Part shown: positions 1 through 9,812 of the stretch, in pieces
How positions within the stretch are numbered: the first letter of the stretch is position 1
How the letters are laid out: every line of letters begins with the position of its first letter
DNA from: Protula sp. h YS-2021
Taxonomy: Eukaryota > Annelida > Polychaeta > Sabellida > Serpulidae
DNA: 64,000 nt
Direction of reading: 5' to 3'
NCBI GenBank assembly: GCA_949752745.1
Contig: OX457027.1
Location: 91,037,720 to 91,101,719 of the forward strand
The notes under the pieces: model-generated
Seen by the model: the letters and a program-made list of their open reading frames with translations, nothing else
Database searches by the model: none
Told to the model about the DNA's origin: nothing
Program-made: the position numbers and the translations under genes

Positions 1-304
1 GAACCGCCCATCAACACAATGTAAATAAACATGCGCATTGATCCGAAATAATAACAGCACATCAACACAAAATAAATCAACATGCGCACTGATCCGAAAT
101 AAGAACCGCACATCAACACAAGGTAAATATCATGGGCGCTCGTCCGAAATGCGAACCGCACATCAACGCAAGTTAAATAAACATGTGCACTGTTCCAAAA
201 TGAGAGCCGCGCATCTACGCAAAATTAAATAAACATGCGCACTTGTCTGAATAAGAACCGCGCAACGCAAGTTACATAAATTTGCGCACTGGTCCGAAAT
301 GCAA
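1..304. repeat. 51-bp tandem repeat, about six copies
   Basis: Units start near 1, 52, 103, 153, 204 and 254, each opening with a form of GAACCGCACATCAACACAA and closing with GCACTGGTCCGAAAT. The array is probably cut by the window edge. The period is a multiple of three, so one frame stays open (38-232), but the translation is repetitive and lysine/asparagine-rich, and I do not regard it as a gene. Confidence 0.9.
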
Positions 305-459
305 GCGTTGTTTGAAGGTATCTATGGCAGACTATCCAGTCTACCAGAGATTCAAAAAATCTGTTTCCCATTTTTCTGGGAAAGAAATGTTTGTATGCAT
401 TTATCGGTCTATGTTCTGGTCCGGTGCTAAATTAATTATTGAGCTAGCTCTTTGCCGTC

Positions 460-725
460 TCATCTTTTGAAGCCCAGTTTTTCAGGAAAATTCCCTTGCT
501 CATGCACGCTGGAATTGGTCTTATTGCTTTTCGTAAGCTGGGACTTTGTCCTTGGACAAACTTGTACAGCATTTCTCACGTTTTGAGATTCTTGTAGAAA
601 CAAAATTTCGTTGATGGTGTCCGGATCGAGATTTGCCCTGAGCTTACTGACTGCAAGTCCAGAAAACAGGTGCTCACTGCGTATGCTTGTCGCCGAAATT
701 GCTGAATATTTTTAGCAATAATAGA
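460..725 (-). pseudogene. hAT transposase C-terminal (dimerisation) fragment
   Basis: Read on the minus strand, a frame ending with a stop at 460-462 gives SAISATSIRSEHLFSGLAV, then a KLRANLDPDTI stretch and LFLQES. The block Ser-x-x-x-Arg-Ser-Glu-x-Leu-Phe-Ser followed by a helical LxFLQ segment is the signature of the hAT-superfamily C-terminal dimerisation domain. The domain is read without interruption, but nothing recognisable as the DDE catalytic core was found upstream (higher coordinates), where A-rich tracts follow (822-850 and 1088-1115). It is probably a truncated, dead copy. A longer overlapping open frame (576-869) carries a phenylalanine run from the poly-A and is a shadow. Confidence 0.65.
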
Positions 726-1805
726 AACTCGCCCTTTAAGTTTCGACGACTGTGTGCTGTACATGAGCTCAAAGTATTGGTTTTTGCCGTTTTTATATTC
801 ATTACTATACATTATACAAAAAAAAAACAAAAAAAACAAAAAAAAAAAAACAATAAGTTGCAAATCCATTGCAAGATGGATTTACAAGATGTTTAAGTCT
901 ATCAGTTCACCTGCATGGTGTAATCTTGAAAAATTACTTTTTTTTGTGGCAATTTGCGAAACAAATTGTTCAAGCACCGGCATTTTGAAAAGTTAAGCAG
1001 TTGATATTCGGAACAGTTTCCCGTGCAGTTTCCATCTGATTGCTTTAGGATTTTATGTGAGAGAAGGGGCAGGTGAATTCTGTAGACAAAAAAAAAAAAA
1101 AAAAAAAAAAAAAAACTTGATGTTGCGTCGCAAATTACCTTTTTTTACAATCCGTTTGAACATTAATGCTTATAAAACTGATTTCTTGTCGTGAAATTGC
1201 GATTAGCAGCTGTACGCCTTTACCAGCTGTACGCCTTTACCAGCTGTACGCCTTTACCAGCGACCTCTCCACTACAACAGCTCTGCTTGGTTTAGTACAT
1301 ATATGGTTACGTATCCTGTGAGAACTGCAACGTGACCTTATGTTAGATGTTTTGCTAAATCTTCAAATGATATTGTGTTAAAATGAACAGTCACCATATT
1401 ATTAAACAGATTTTCTGCTAGCCTTTTGATACTTGATGCCCTAGATCCTGACTTTCGACTTTTTTTTATTTAAAATGCTCTCTCAGATTTTTTTGTTTCC
1501 TCTTGAGCGATATTCAGTTAATTAACGGAAGCTAAAATTAATTAATTGCAGTTTTGACCTTTATGTCTAAAATATGTTACATAAGCGGTATCTTTGACTT
1601 GAGATTTCAAGTTATTACCTCAAGATATTATTTCAAGGTATTATCCCAAACAACTTGCTAGAGACGGCTGTTTTGAACTTTGGAACAAAAAAAAAAAACA
1701 TCACATAAGAGCTGCCCTGATGATCTAGATTTTTTCTGTCAAGATTAATCCAAAGTCGACCATCATGTCAACGAATACACGTTAAATAATAAGTTGGCAC
1801 GTACA
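726..1805. other. Unassigned AT-rich stretch with short repeats
   Basis: It contains A-rich runs at 822-850 and 1088-1115 and three exact copies of the 17-bp unit CAGCTGTACGCCTTTAC at about 1207-1258. The region could be the remainder of the hAT element, but no further domain could be read. No gene is supported. Confidence 0.5.
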
Positions 1806-2129
1806 TCAGTGAGCTGGAATCTGAGCATTACATCGGAAATATTTATCCAAGTAGGTCATTTCACTAACCAGCGGAATTCGGTCTAGTTTTATTTGGCGCT
1901 TCACACTGCCGATTGCTTTTCTGACATATTTTAGGTATTTAATCTTTTGTGAGACAGTTGCATAATTTCCAGTACCACTTAGCGTTTTCTGAGTTCTACT
2001 GTCACTACCATTATAATCCATTGTGCTGTTGCTATGGCAATGATAGCCATAAACGCACTGCCGATATCCTGCGCATAATGATACATTCGTTTTATTTATG
2101 TTTTGTGTGAATTCGGGAATGTTGTGCAA
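1806..2129 (-). other. Open frame without recognised family
   Basis: An open minus-strand frame of about 107 codons with scattered cysteines in its first half and a basic second half (KIKYLKYVRKAIGSVKRQIK). The apparent start is a TTG preceded closely by two stops, so there is no convincing ATG. It could be an internal exon, a transposon remnant or chance. No domain recognised. Confidence 0.2.
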
Positions 2130-2460
2130 AACTTTGATTTCACACTACTAGCCTATGCCTTCTGTCTGTGATACGGCATGTCTGATAAACTTTCAGTCTA
2201 TGTCAAGTGATACAATCTGTGCGTCCTAAGGTAGAAATGGGCACGTTTCTACTGCACAATTAATCATTGAAGGTCATAAGTCACAACACATCACATTTAC
2301 AAAACTTAGCATTCTAGCTTGGGATTTTTATGTTGTTTTACATTTGGCATGATGATGCTTTAATTTAGCTCGAAACATTATTGTCTATCATTATAATCGC
2401 GATGCTTCAAGTCCGTTATAGTTCTGTCTGACGACAACATTTTCACAAGTTGCATTCTCA

Positions 2461-3363
2461 GTTCACTTATTATGAAAACTCTACTTGATGTGGTGATTTA
2501 AACATAATTTAAACAAATTGCAATTTAAGAACGCAGCAACAATATAGAAATATATTAACAAAATTCAGGGTGCCTCTCCTTTCCTTTGTGCTACTGATAA
2601 ATTTCATAGCAATTTTTCCCCTTATAGCTACGTTCTGAGATAAGTTATATGCTTTGGATTCTCGAAGACAGTAACATGCTGTGTTTTTAGCCGTTTCACG
2701 GACAATGACCAAATAAACTATGGCTCTTTATTTAGGTATGTCTCTTCGATGTGCATCTTGCGTCGTGTTCAGAGCCCGGTACTAGGCGGTACCGGTACTA
2801 ATACTAGGCGTATGCTGGTGCACACTAGCGCTCTACATTCCTGTTCACCAGTAGTGAGGCGCATACCTGGTGACGCATATTGCTGTACGCAAGTGATGTG
2901 TGTAACCGTGCGCTGGTAGTCAGGAGTAGATGACTATATACGAGTAATGTATATTAGTGATTATATTCACGCTCATGCAATGATGCGTAGATGGCTGTAC
3001 ACTGGTGGTGCATATCGCTGTACGCTAGTGTTGTGTATTGCAGTGCGCTAGTAATAAGACATAAATGACTGTACACCTGTGGTGTAAACTACTGATGTTC
3101 ATTGATCTGGTAATAGAAAGGCGTATTTCTCCGTGCACGACTGGTGATGTATATATCCTGTTCTGTGGCGATGTACATTGCGGTGCACTTTTAGAGGCCG
3201 TATGTCGCTGTTAACAACTGGTAGTGCACAAGAATCCCAAAAGGAAAGGCACCCTGAATTTTGTTAATATATTTCCATATTGTTGCTGCGTTCCTATATT
3301 GCATTTTGTTTAAATTATGTTTAAATCAGCACATCAAGTAGATTTTGCATAATAAGTGAATTA
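2461..3363. repeat. Inverted repeat with about 125-bp arms (2461-2588 and 3239-3363)
   Basis: The left arm (AACGCAGCAACAATATAGAA, GAAATATATTAACAAAATTC, AGGGTGCCTC in order) is the reverse complement of the right arm with a few mismatches and small indels. The arms enclose about 650 bp. Most of that loop (about 2800-3230) is a degenerate minisatellite of TGTACACTGGTGGTGCATAT-type words. The right arm stops 17 bp before the pogo-like element. The structure resembles a foldback element, but no target duplication was identified. Confidence 0.75.
2800..3230. repeat. Degenerate minisatellite inside the inverted repeat
   Basis: It holds recurring words such as CTGTACGC, GCGCTAGTA, CTGGTGGTGCAT and GTGATGTGTAT at irregular spacing. 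The unit length is hard to fix by eye, perhaps 45-65 bp. Confidence 0.5.
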
Positions 3364-3380
3364 CACCAAAGGAGTCATTA

Positions 3381-4173
3381 CAGGGGCCCCTCGTTAATTC
3401 GTCCTCGGTTAATTCGGTCCCTCGGCTAATTCGTACCAATTCCGTCGGTCCCGATTTTGGGACCCATTTACTTCTATGTAAAAGTTCGAATTAACGAGGA
3501 CTCGGATAATTCGTCCCAAAATTTACCCTCAATTTTTTTTCTATTCCGGTCTTTTATCAATGCAGAGCCATACAGATTTGGCATGCCACACAGTTAAAAC
3601 AACACGTTACTCATGCATCATGTGTAGCGAGATGAAGGGGTTGCATAATGTGCATTGTAGGACAGTAATGGTGGGGGTTTAGGGATTATGATTGACGTTG
3701 TCTACTCAATACACTGAGTGTCTTAGTGTGCACAGCGTTTTCACTGGCCACTAATCCGGAGCATCGTCTGTCACGTTCTATACAGCAGCTTAAGATGCCG
3801 TTTGTTTTCTGTGGACACTTCGCGCTCCTGAGCGTGTAATATACATTGTGAACAGTGGTCAAGCATTTCAACTTGCAAAATGGCATCAAAACAAAAACAC
3901 AATGGTTACACAATAAACCTTGAGTTCAAAGTGTTAAAGCAAATAACGAGTAGCTCAGAAACCAGAACTGAAATAATGACGGAGTACGGGGTACCTAAAA
4001 ATACACTTGCTTCATTGATAAAGAATAAAATAATAGTGTTGAAACCAGCCAATTTGAGCCTGCTCGAAAGCGCGCAAGACTTGAAGGTTCATTGTTGTTT
4101 TTTCCATTCGAAAATTTGACCCCCGGTTAATTGGTACCCTCGGTTAATTCGTACGAATTAACGAGGGGCCCCT
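3381..4173. mobile_element. pogo/Tigger-like DNA element, non-autonomous, TA target site
   Basis: The 5' end CAGGGGCCCCTCGTTAATTC is matched at the 3' end by its reverse complement (GAATTAACGAGGGGCCCCT), with the last base missing. TA flanks both ends (3379-3380 and 4174-4175). Subterminal copies of TCGGTTAATTCGTAC occur on both sides. The element is about 0.8 kb and contains only the start of a transposase-like protein (3880-4119), so it cannot move by itself. TA duplication and an N-terminal helix-turn-helix fit the Tc1/mariner-pogo group. Confidence 0.8.
3880..4119 (+). pseudogene. Truncated pogo/CENP-B-type N-terminal DNA-binding domain
   Basis: The 79-codon ATG-initiated frame begins MASKQKHNGYTINLEFKVLK and continues with EIMTEYGVPKNTLASLIKNK. 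The pattern of a basic start, a helix, then YGVPKNTLASLIKNK as the recognition helix is that of the psq/CENP-B helix-turn-helix at the N-terminus of Tigger-type transposases. After residue 60 the frame runs into the element's own 3' subterminal sequence. The DDE catalytic domain is therefore absent, removed by internal deletion. Confidence 0.65.
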
Positions 4174-4179
4174 TAGTAC

Positions 4180-4952
4180 CATGGGCTGAATTTAGGTTCA
4201 TAGGAATAGCTCGTATTAAGGAGTCACAGAATGCCGTGGACTCGGCTTTCGTGGTACTCGTATGCTTACATTTCGGAGGTCATCACTGGTGTCAAATGTA
4301 ATAGCTGGCTGCAATAAATTGAAACCCTACATCCTGAACCCTGTGCAGTGCTACAACTGCTAGCGGTATGGACACTTAACCGGCAGTTGTAAAAGGTTTG
4401 CTGAGAAAGGCACGAAAATTAGTTTACAAAGCACCATCACCTATCGTTCATACGCTACCGCTGCTAAGAATGACACCCGAGAAGTTTCTGGCGAGATGGA
4501 CGTTACACGGGTCACAACTCAAGCACAATGTCGTGTAAAAACTATCCCCAAAACATCGACGGTTTTGAATGACTCGAATACCGACTCGCTCGACTGGTAC
4601 TAAAGCTGCCGGAAACAAGACTTCAGAGGAGACGCAGTTGACAACGCGTACTCCATCGCCAAGTAAGCCATCTGATGAGTGTACATCTCGAAAAGCGATG
4701 GGCCAGGCAAGTACACTCAGCCCTTCATCAGAAGGACTGGATGTTGAAACGAAGGCTCGACTTACAGATCGACTGCGACAGCCAAAAGAGAGACTGGGCT
4801 ATATTCCAAGAGGAAGCAAAGGGAACCGTTTTCCCCCATTAATGGGTGTGAACAGTGAAACAGATCATCCCAAGACGTCTCCTAAATTTCCGCAATCTAA
4901 ACCACACAAAGTAACCATTAATAGAAATAAGGCTGCCAATAAGCAACGATAG
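4180..4952 (+). pseudogene. Decayed LINE ORF1 (gag-like, CCHC zinc knuckle)
   Basis: At 4349-4390 the frame reads C-Y-N-C-stop-R-Y-G-H-L-T-G-S-C, an exact CX2CX4HX4C zinc knuckle interrupted by one TAG. The preceding frame (FVVLVC, then LKPYILNPVQC) fits the segment before the knuckle in ORF1 proteins of I/Jockey-type LINEs. After the knuckle the frame shifts, and a 127-codon open stretch (4569-4952) holds a Ser/Thr/Lys-rich tail. No endonuclease or RT follows, so the element is 3'-truncated or deleted. It lies directly next to the pogo-like element. Confidence 0.6.
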
Positions 4953-5285
4953 AAAAAAACTAACGCAAGGATGAAATGAGGTTACATAGTGAAAGATTTT
5001 AATAGACTACATTGATCTCTCAGATGTCCACTGGCGTCATTCTAATGCTACTCTTCCAGGCAGCTGTTCGATGAAGTAGAACCGAGTAAAATATACAAAT
5101 ATTTAAAGAAATTAACTGTTATCAATATTTCTACTAAAAATGCTCATACTTTAATTTTAGAATATATACGGTTTTAGCTGAACCGAAATTTAACTGTGAT
5201 AATATTGTTTTCTAGCCAGTCATTGGCATCTATTGACACCAGAGTAACCCACTTAGAGTCGGCCGTGTCGTTAAAGAAATCATAG
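4953..5285. other. No feature seen
   Basis: AT-rich sequence between the LINE ORF1 remnant and the RT fragment. No readable domain on either strand. Confidence 0.4.
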
Positions 5286-5790
5286 AACTTACTTACTCAA
5301 ACACGCCAAGTTTTCTGACATATTCGGCTTTCAGCGTCCAGCTTTCTTAGGCATAAATAGCAATGGGAGAATCAGTGCTTGATAAAGTGTAGCTGTAAGT
5401 GTTCTACGTTTTGCCTTCTGTGCTTTTTTTCCAAATCTGAAGCTAGAACAATTCTTTTTGTATCGGCTGTACAGTCCGCTTCTACGCTACATAAAAAATA
5501 AACTTTTCTACATGTTCTATAGTTTGCCATGGAAGTTTGTTGGAGGGTGTTATGATTTTACGTTTCGCTGAATTTACTTTCATAGCCCATTTTCACAAGT
5601 GGCTTCTAGTTCTTCGGTCGACAATTCTAGCTTTTCAAATATGGTGAAAGCAGTGTGGTGTTATTTGCTTATGTAATATCTAAGAAAAAATTGCGCCGGG
5701 GTAGAACGTGTTATCTACTGATTTTAGTTCTGTCATCACAAACTCCAGGACGAAAATAAACAGGGTTGGTGACAGCAGCAATCACACACA
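5286..5790 (-). pseudogene. LINE reverse transcriptase fragment (unit A)
   Basis: On the minus strand near 5700-5785 a frame reads LLSPTLFIFVLEFVMTELK, which matches the RT segment after the QG box (LSPxLFxxxLE). Further down the frame come LSTEELEA and, near 5290-5400, ATLYQALILPLLFMPKK, resembling the RT thumb. Several stops break it. The same fragment, shorter, occurs in unit B at 11040-11345. The clade is uncertain (RTE-like or similar). Confidence 0.55.
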
Positions 5791-6138
5791 TTAGGAAGAC
5801 CAAACATCTAAGGAGACCAAAAGTAGATCTCTTTAATTCTTAGCGTGCCTAAACGTTATGAAACTACACATCAAACAAAAACCGAATGAGTTTATAGCAT
5901 AGTCAATATAACATATTTTGTTTTAAATTTTAATTTCTGTGTTGCTACTTGATAACAAACTTCCAATTTGATTCTAAACTTTATGCCGTGTATAAATACA
6001 AGTGCCAAAAAATCAGCTTTAAGGAAATTTAGCACCGTAAACAGGCCTTACTTTCTAAAAAAAGACACATACAATATGCAAATGGCCCCATTAAGTGCTA
6101 TATAAGAGACATGGTCCTCCTATGACTGGTTTCAGTTA

Positions 6139-6160
6139 TATATATATATATATATATATG
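6139..6160. repeat. Short (AT)n microsatellite
   Basis: About 20 bp of uninterrupted TA dinucleotides, at the place where unit B has a (CA)n tract (about 11343-11362). Confidence 0.9.
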
Positions 6161-6703
6161 TATATTCTCGCCACATAGGAAAAACCAAGTCTCTGTAGTT
6201 CGTTGGTGAGCAGTGGCCAGAACTAAAAGCAGCAACCGTACTGATTTTAATTTATTGTTAGAAAACTTGCTAGAATATCAGAAAACAACACAAAATTTGC
6301 ACGTTTTGCACGTTTTACATTTTTAAACTTAACTTATAACGATTTTTAATAATTTCATAATAAACATTTAAATATTTTTAAATGAATTTACAGTTCTCAT
6401 GTTATAGTTATCTCAGTTTTATCGATTTATCATTTAATTGCAAAATACGAAATGGGTACAATTTGATTAAAGTATTTCTAAAAACAACATGTTTTGTTTT
6501 GAAATAGTGCGGAAACTTATCATTGTAAAGAATAGAAATCTAAACACAATCTTTAGTCTATTTCACATTCTGTGTTGTTCCATAGTTAGTTAGTTCGATA
6601 GAACAGTTAATTCTTTCATAAATAAAATGAATTACTGAGATTTTGCAACTACAATGGTTCTGGCTCGTGTTGCTTCTGATTCCAATTGGTCGTGTTCCTA
6701 ACT

Positions 6704-6997
6704 TTAGTACCATTGTTTGTCATTGATGTTTCTGGCGTTGAAGAAACGCCCAGTGCCTGGAACTCCATAGTATCGGGATGTGCCGGAGCTCGCGCCCACT
6801 GATTCAGCGATGTTGTTAATGTGTTCCTGGCGATATGCATTGTTGTAAGGTGCAGCGATGCCATTGTCTGTTCTGGCGAAGCCGTAACCATAGTGAGAAG
6901 GATGACTCTCGTAATAACTGTCAGCAGTGTGAGGATGCAGAGATGCTGTTGCCACGACAAAGCAAGTAACGAATAATACTGCTGATATCCTGTACAT
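6704..6997 (-). CDS. Small secreted tyrosine-rich peptide, copy A (97 aa)
   Basis: The ATG-initiated 97-codon frame starts MYRISAVLFVTCFVVATAS, a clear signal peptide with likely cleavage near residue 19-20. The predicted mature part (about 77 residues) has no cysteine and nine tyrosines, with the motifs DSYYESHPSHYGYGF, APYNNAYRQEH and SRYYGVPGTGRFF. The small, cysteine-free, Tyr/Gly/Ser-rich composition would suit a matrix, adhesive or mucus-type secreted protein, but this is inference and I recognise no family. A TATAAATA box lies about 96 bp upstream at 7093-7100. Copy B (11947-12240) is 86/97 identical, and decayed copies C and D lie further on. An overlapping frame (6649-6960) is also open but lacks a comparable signal peptide and is taken as a shadow. 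Confidence 0.7.
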   Translation of the reverse strand: MYRISAVLFVTCFVVATASLHPHTADSYYESHPSHYGYGFARTDNGIAAPYNNAYRQEHINNIAESVGASSGTSRYYGVPGTGRFFNARNINDKQWY

Positions 6998-7092
6998 GGT
7001 GATCAGTACTGTATTCGCGCGGTATAGATATAACCAGATGTTATTTGAATATAGTTTGGTTCAAGAGTGGTGACGGTTTGGGTATTTTGTGG

Positions 7093-7100
7093 TATTTATA
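7093..7100 (-). promoter_or_regulatory. TATA box of peptide gene A
   Basis: TATAAATA on the minus strand, 96 bp before the ATG. The same octamer occurs at the corresponding place in copies B (12317-12324) and C (17251-17258), and in degenerate form in D (about 18655-18664). The flanking bases on the gene-distal side (AAAGCACTATAAATACC) are also shared, which supports a real core promoter. Confidence 0.6.
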
Positions 7101-7649
7101 GTGCTTTTAATTTTTTGGCTCGTCATTAAGGTTTTATTCAACACAATGAAAGCCAAATGCATCATAGGTGTGAAATCAGATAACGCCAATGCATTACTAT
7201 AATGCCAAGTAGCTTAATTACTATCTCTTCTGTACTGAGGTTATGAAACAGGAACGGTGATGCAGACATGGTGTGCGTAAAGTTCATAGGATATGGCATT
7301 GCGTATGTGCCGTAATATGATTGCTTTTTTTGTTTTGTTCTTGTACTTGGCAAGTCTTTTGCTGGCTTTTTTGTACTAAGCATAACAACTTTTTTTTTTG
7401 TTGATGTTGAGTTTCGCATTTTTGCAGACTGCATTTTTTATAGAAAGATTAATGCACATTCCTTTGACATGGTGAAACATTTAACACGAATAGACGTCTA
7501 AGTGCTCTTGTTCACATAAATCTTTTAGAGGATTTTATGGTAAAACTTACATAAAGTGATAGTCTTGCTACTACTTGGATACAACGACGTCAATTATAAC
7601 TGCCTCCGGTAGAGCCTGACTGTCACTGTTATATAAAGCTGTTTTAGAT

Positions 7650-8780
7650 GTACAGTTAGAAAATGGTAGGTATACAGAAATAGATTAAAAATATGATTAG
7701 CTTACTGTATCACTGTATCAAGTACATACGATGAAATGCCAAAAGGGCAGATTGACTTTTATGAACGAATTCGGTATATGGTGAGCACGAATTATCACAA
7801 CAAGAAAATAATTGGCGGAGACTTGAATGTGATAATAGAGAAAAATATTGACTCTTCACCACAGATAAAGTGTATAAGGGAGGCGACAAGTTAAAAGAAT
7901 TAACGTAAAACAGATTTTAATAGATTTATGGAGAGTCATGTGTTACCATCGTGTCCCAAAAAAAACTAATCTTCGGAAAGAACAAGCTGAATCCACGTCA
8001 TCAATGGGAATTTATGAACTGTACCAATAGAAAAGAAACGACAATTTTCTCTTGAATAAAACCTAGAGAACCTAGAAAAGAGACAAAATAAACTTTATAA
8101 AAACATAGAGCCGACCTCGAACATGTTGTCAGAATAGAAAACATTAAACTAAAACATATTGTCTAGAAAAGGATGAAAAAAATGTTTTTAATATTCAAGA
8201 AAAACAACTACGACGAAAAACATCAGGTAATCATTGAATAGTGTAAATGAAGGACTTACGAACCCATACCAAAACACTGGATACCGTGTCGGAATGTTTG
8301 TGAAAAGCTTTATAAATTAAATTAGGAAACCTACAAAACTACAAAAATCGGAAACATGCAGATATGAATATGCTAAATGGTAGAACTACAGAACTTGAGC
8401 TAAATTAAGTTCTATAAAACATAAAACAAAATAAATCACCAGGTTAAAAAACGGTTTCTTTAAATGGTTTGATTGATAGATCCAGGTGATAGACCTGCAG
8501 TAATATGAAGGTATTTCAAAAGCTTCAATGTTAGGTATCGAGCTAAAAAGGTGAATAATCTTATGTCTGATTCCTAAATCAACGAATTTGTGGATAAACG
8601 ACAAGAACTCCAGACCAATTAGAATGTTTAGAACTTGGTACCACATTCTTATCTCCGTGTTTAGCAAGACCTCTGGAATGCTAAAGCTATTATTATTTAT
8701 GGTATCTTATAAATGTTTTGTGTGTGTTTATTATGTACATATTTTAAATAATCAAAGAATAAAGTTTGAAAAAAGTTGTT
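7650..8780 (+). mobile_element. Degenerate L1/Tx1-like LINE insertion (unit A)
   Basis: The plus frame at about 7755-7850 reads FYERIRYMVSTNYHNKKIIG followed by GDLNVIIEKN, the endonuclease segment around the catalytic GDxN. Near 8560-8670 a frame reads LIPKSTNLW, then NSRPIRMF and ILISVFSKT, matching the start of RT. The 3' end carries AATAAAGTTTGAAAAAAG (8759-8776), a poly-A signal plus short A tail. Large internal parts of EN and RT are missing. The insertion is also present in unit B but not in C or D, where the flanking block runs straight into the minisatellite. Confidence 0.6.
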
Positions 8781-8845
8781 TTTATCATTCATCTGAAACT
8801 GTGCAAATCTGAGCCCATTTACACAAAGACAAATGACAGTTTACA

Positions 8846-8995
8846 AAACATGTATCTGAGGTGCCAAGCAGTGACATATCTCCTTAGTTTCTGTGTAATA
8901 TGTACCTGCGGTGCTGAGTAATAACATGCCACATCAGTGTCTCCATGCAACATGTATCTGCGGTGCTTAGCAATAATATGAACGTGAAACATCGT
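8846..8995. repeat. 51-bp minisatellite, three copies (unit A)
   Basis: Copies of ACATGTATCTGCGGTGCTGA, followed by GCAATGACATGTCTCATCAG, start at about 8848, 8898 and 8950. The same repeat sits at the matching place in units B, C and D. Confidence 0.8.
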
Positions 8996-9229
8996 GGAGT
9001 ATATTTATTCTGCATTGTGTTACGTTCAATGTTATCACTAAGCACTGCAGAAAGGTATCATAAGACCTTGGAATGATAGATTTGAATTAATACCTTGTAC
9101 ACAGGTGTGTAAGCTCCATTATGCATTTGAGCACCTACTTGAGGGAAAATGAAGGTTGCAACTGGCGTCATGCCATTATAGTCTAACAAGTCATGAACAA
9201 TGAATCAAATGACGCGTTGAACGATTTAA

Positions 9230-9812
9230 AGGGAAATGCGGGTATCTCTGCGCCATCTAGCGACCGAAATGCGCATTACATTGAATATCACTGAGTTTGA
9301 ATTCACGTTTACACACTATAAATAACTACTAAATCCGTCTAGATCGAAAAATTCTTTTCAAAGGGAAATAAGGTCGTGTCCAGAAATGATCTGTATTGAT
9401 ATTTTATTCCTAGAAGGACCTGTGTTGATATATTGTCCATTAAAATCATATTACACTGTTTTCACCATTTATCCATTGAGTCAATGGGATTTTGTCAAAA
9501 AGATTGTACAATTATTTATTGATACGGTGACATATATTTTTTATTTGCTTAAAACATTTCGTATGAGGTGTTCTTCAAACAGGGAAAAATGAGGCAATTG
9601 TCAATGGTGGTTATGTGTGAATTTTGCATTTTTATTGAAATTTCCCAATGGTTTCTATAGTAAAAGTACGCCACCTTTCAGTGCCTTTATTTCTCTTATA
9701 ACATCGGTGACCCCCCTTTTTCTTTTCAATTTTTGAACGTATACCCTGAAAGCATTAAACTGTGAAAGTATGAAGGAAATCTGAACTGTAGGTGAGATAC
9801 CCGCATTTCCCT
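9230..9812. mobile_element. 583-bp MITE with perfect terminal inverted repeats and TTAA target duplication
   Basis: The left end reads AGGGAAATGCGGGTATCTC and the right end is its exact reverse complement, GAGATACCCGCATTTCCCT. TTAA lies on both sides (9226-9229 and 9813-9816). Unit B keeps the empty site at about 14729-14745 (GAACGATTTAAATGTAATGT), with one TTAA. TTAA duplication is typical of piggyBac-type integration. Because both ends form the palindrome TTTAAA, a duplication of up to 6 bp cannot be excluded. There is no transposase coding, and open frames inside (9386-9592, 9655-9852) show no family. Confidence 0.85.

Noticed and set aside
38..232. Open frame across the 51-bp repeat as a repetitive protein gene
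   Set aside because: The frame is open only because the period is a multiple of three; no signal peptide, no sensible composition, and it is truncated at the window edge.
1200..1262. CRISPR-like array from the three 17-bp repeats
   Set aside because: The copies are directly adjacent with no spacers, and the sequence is animal nuclear DNA.
6649..6960. Second frame overlapping peptide gene A as the real gene
   Set aside because: It has a hydrophobic start but the family motifs and the best signal peptide are in the 6704-6997 frame, which also keeps its exact length in copy B.
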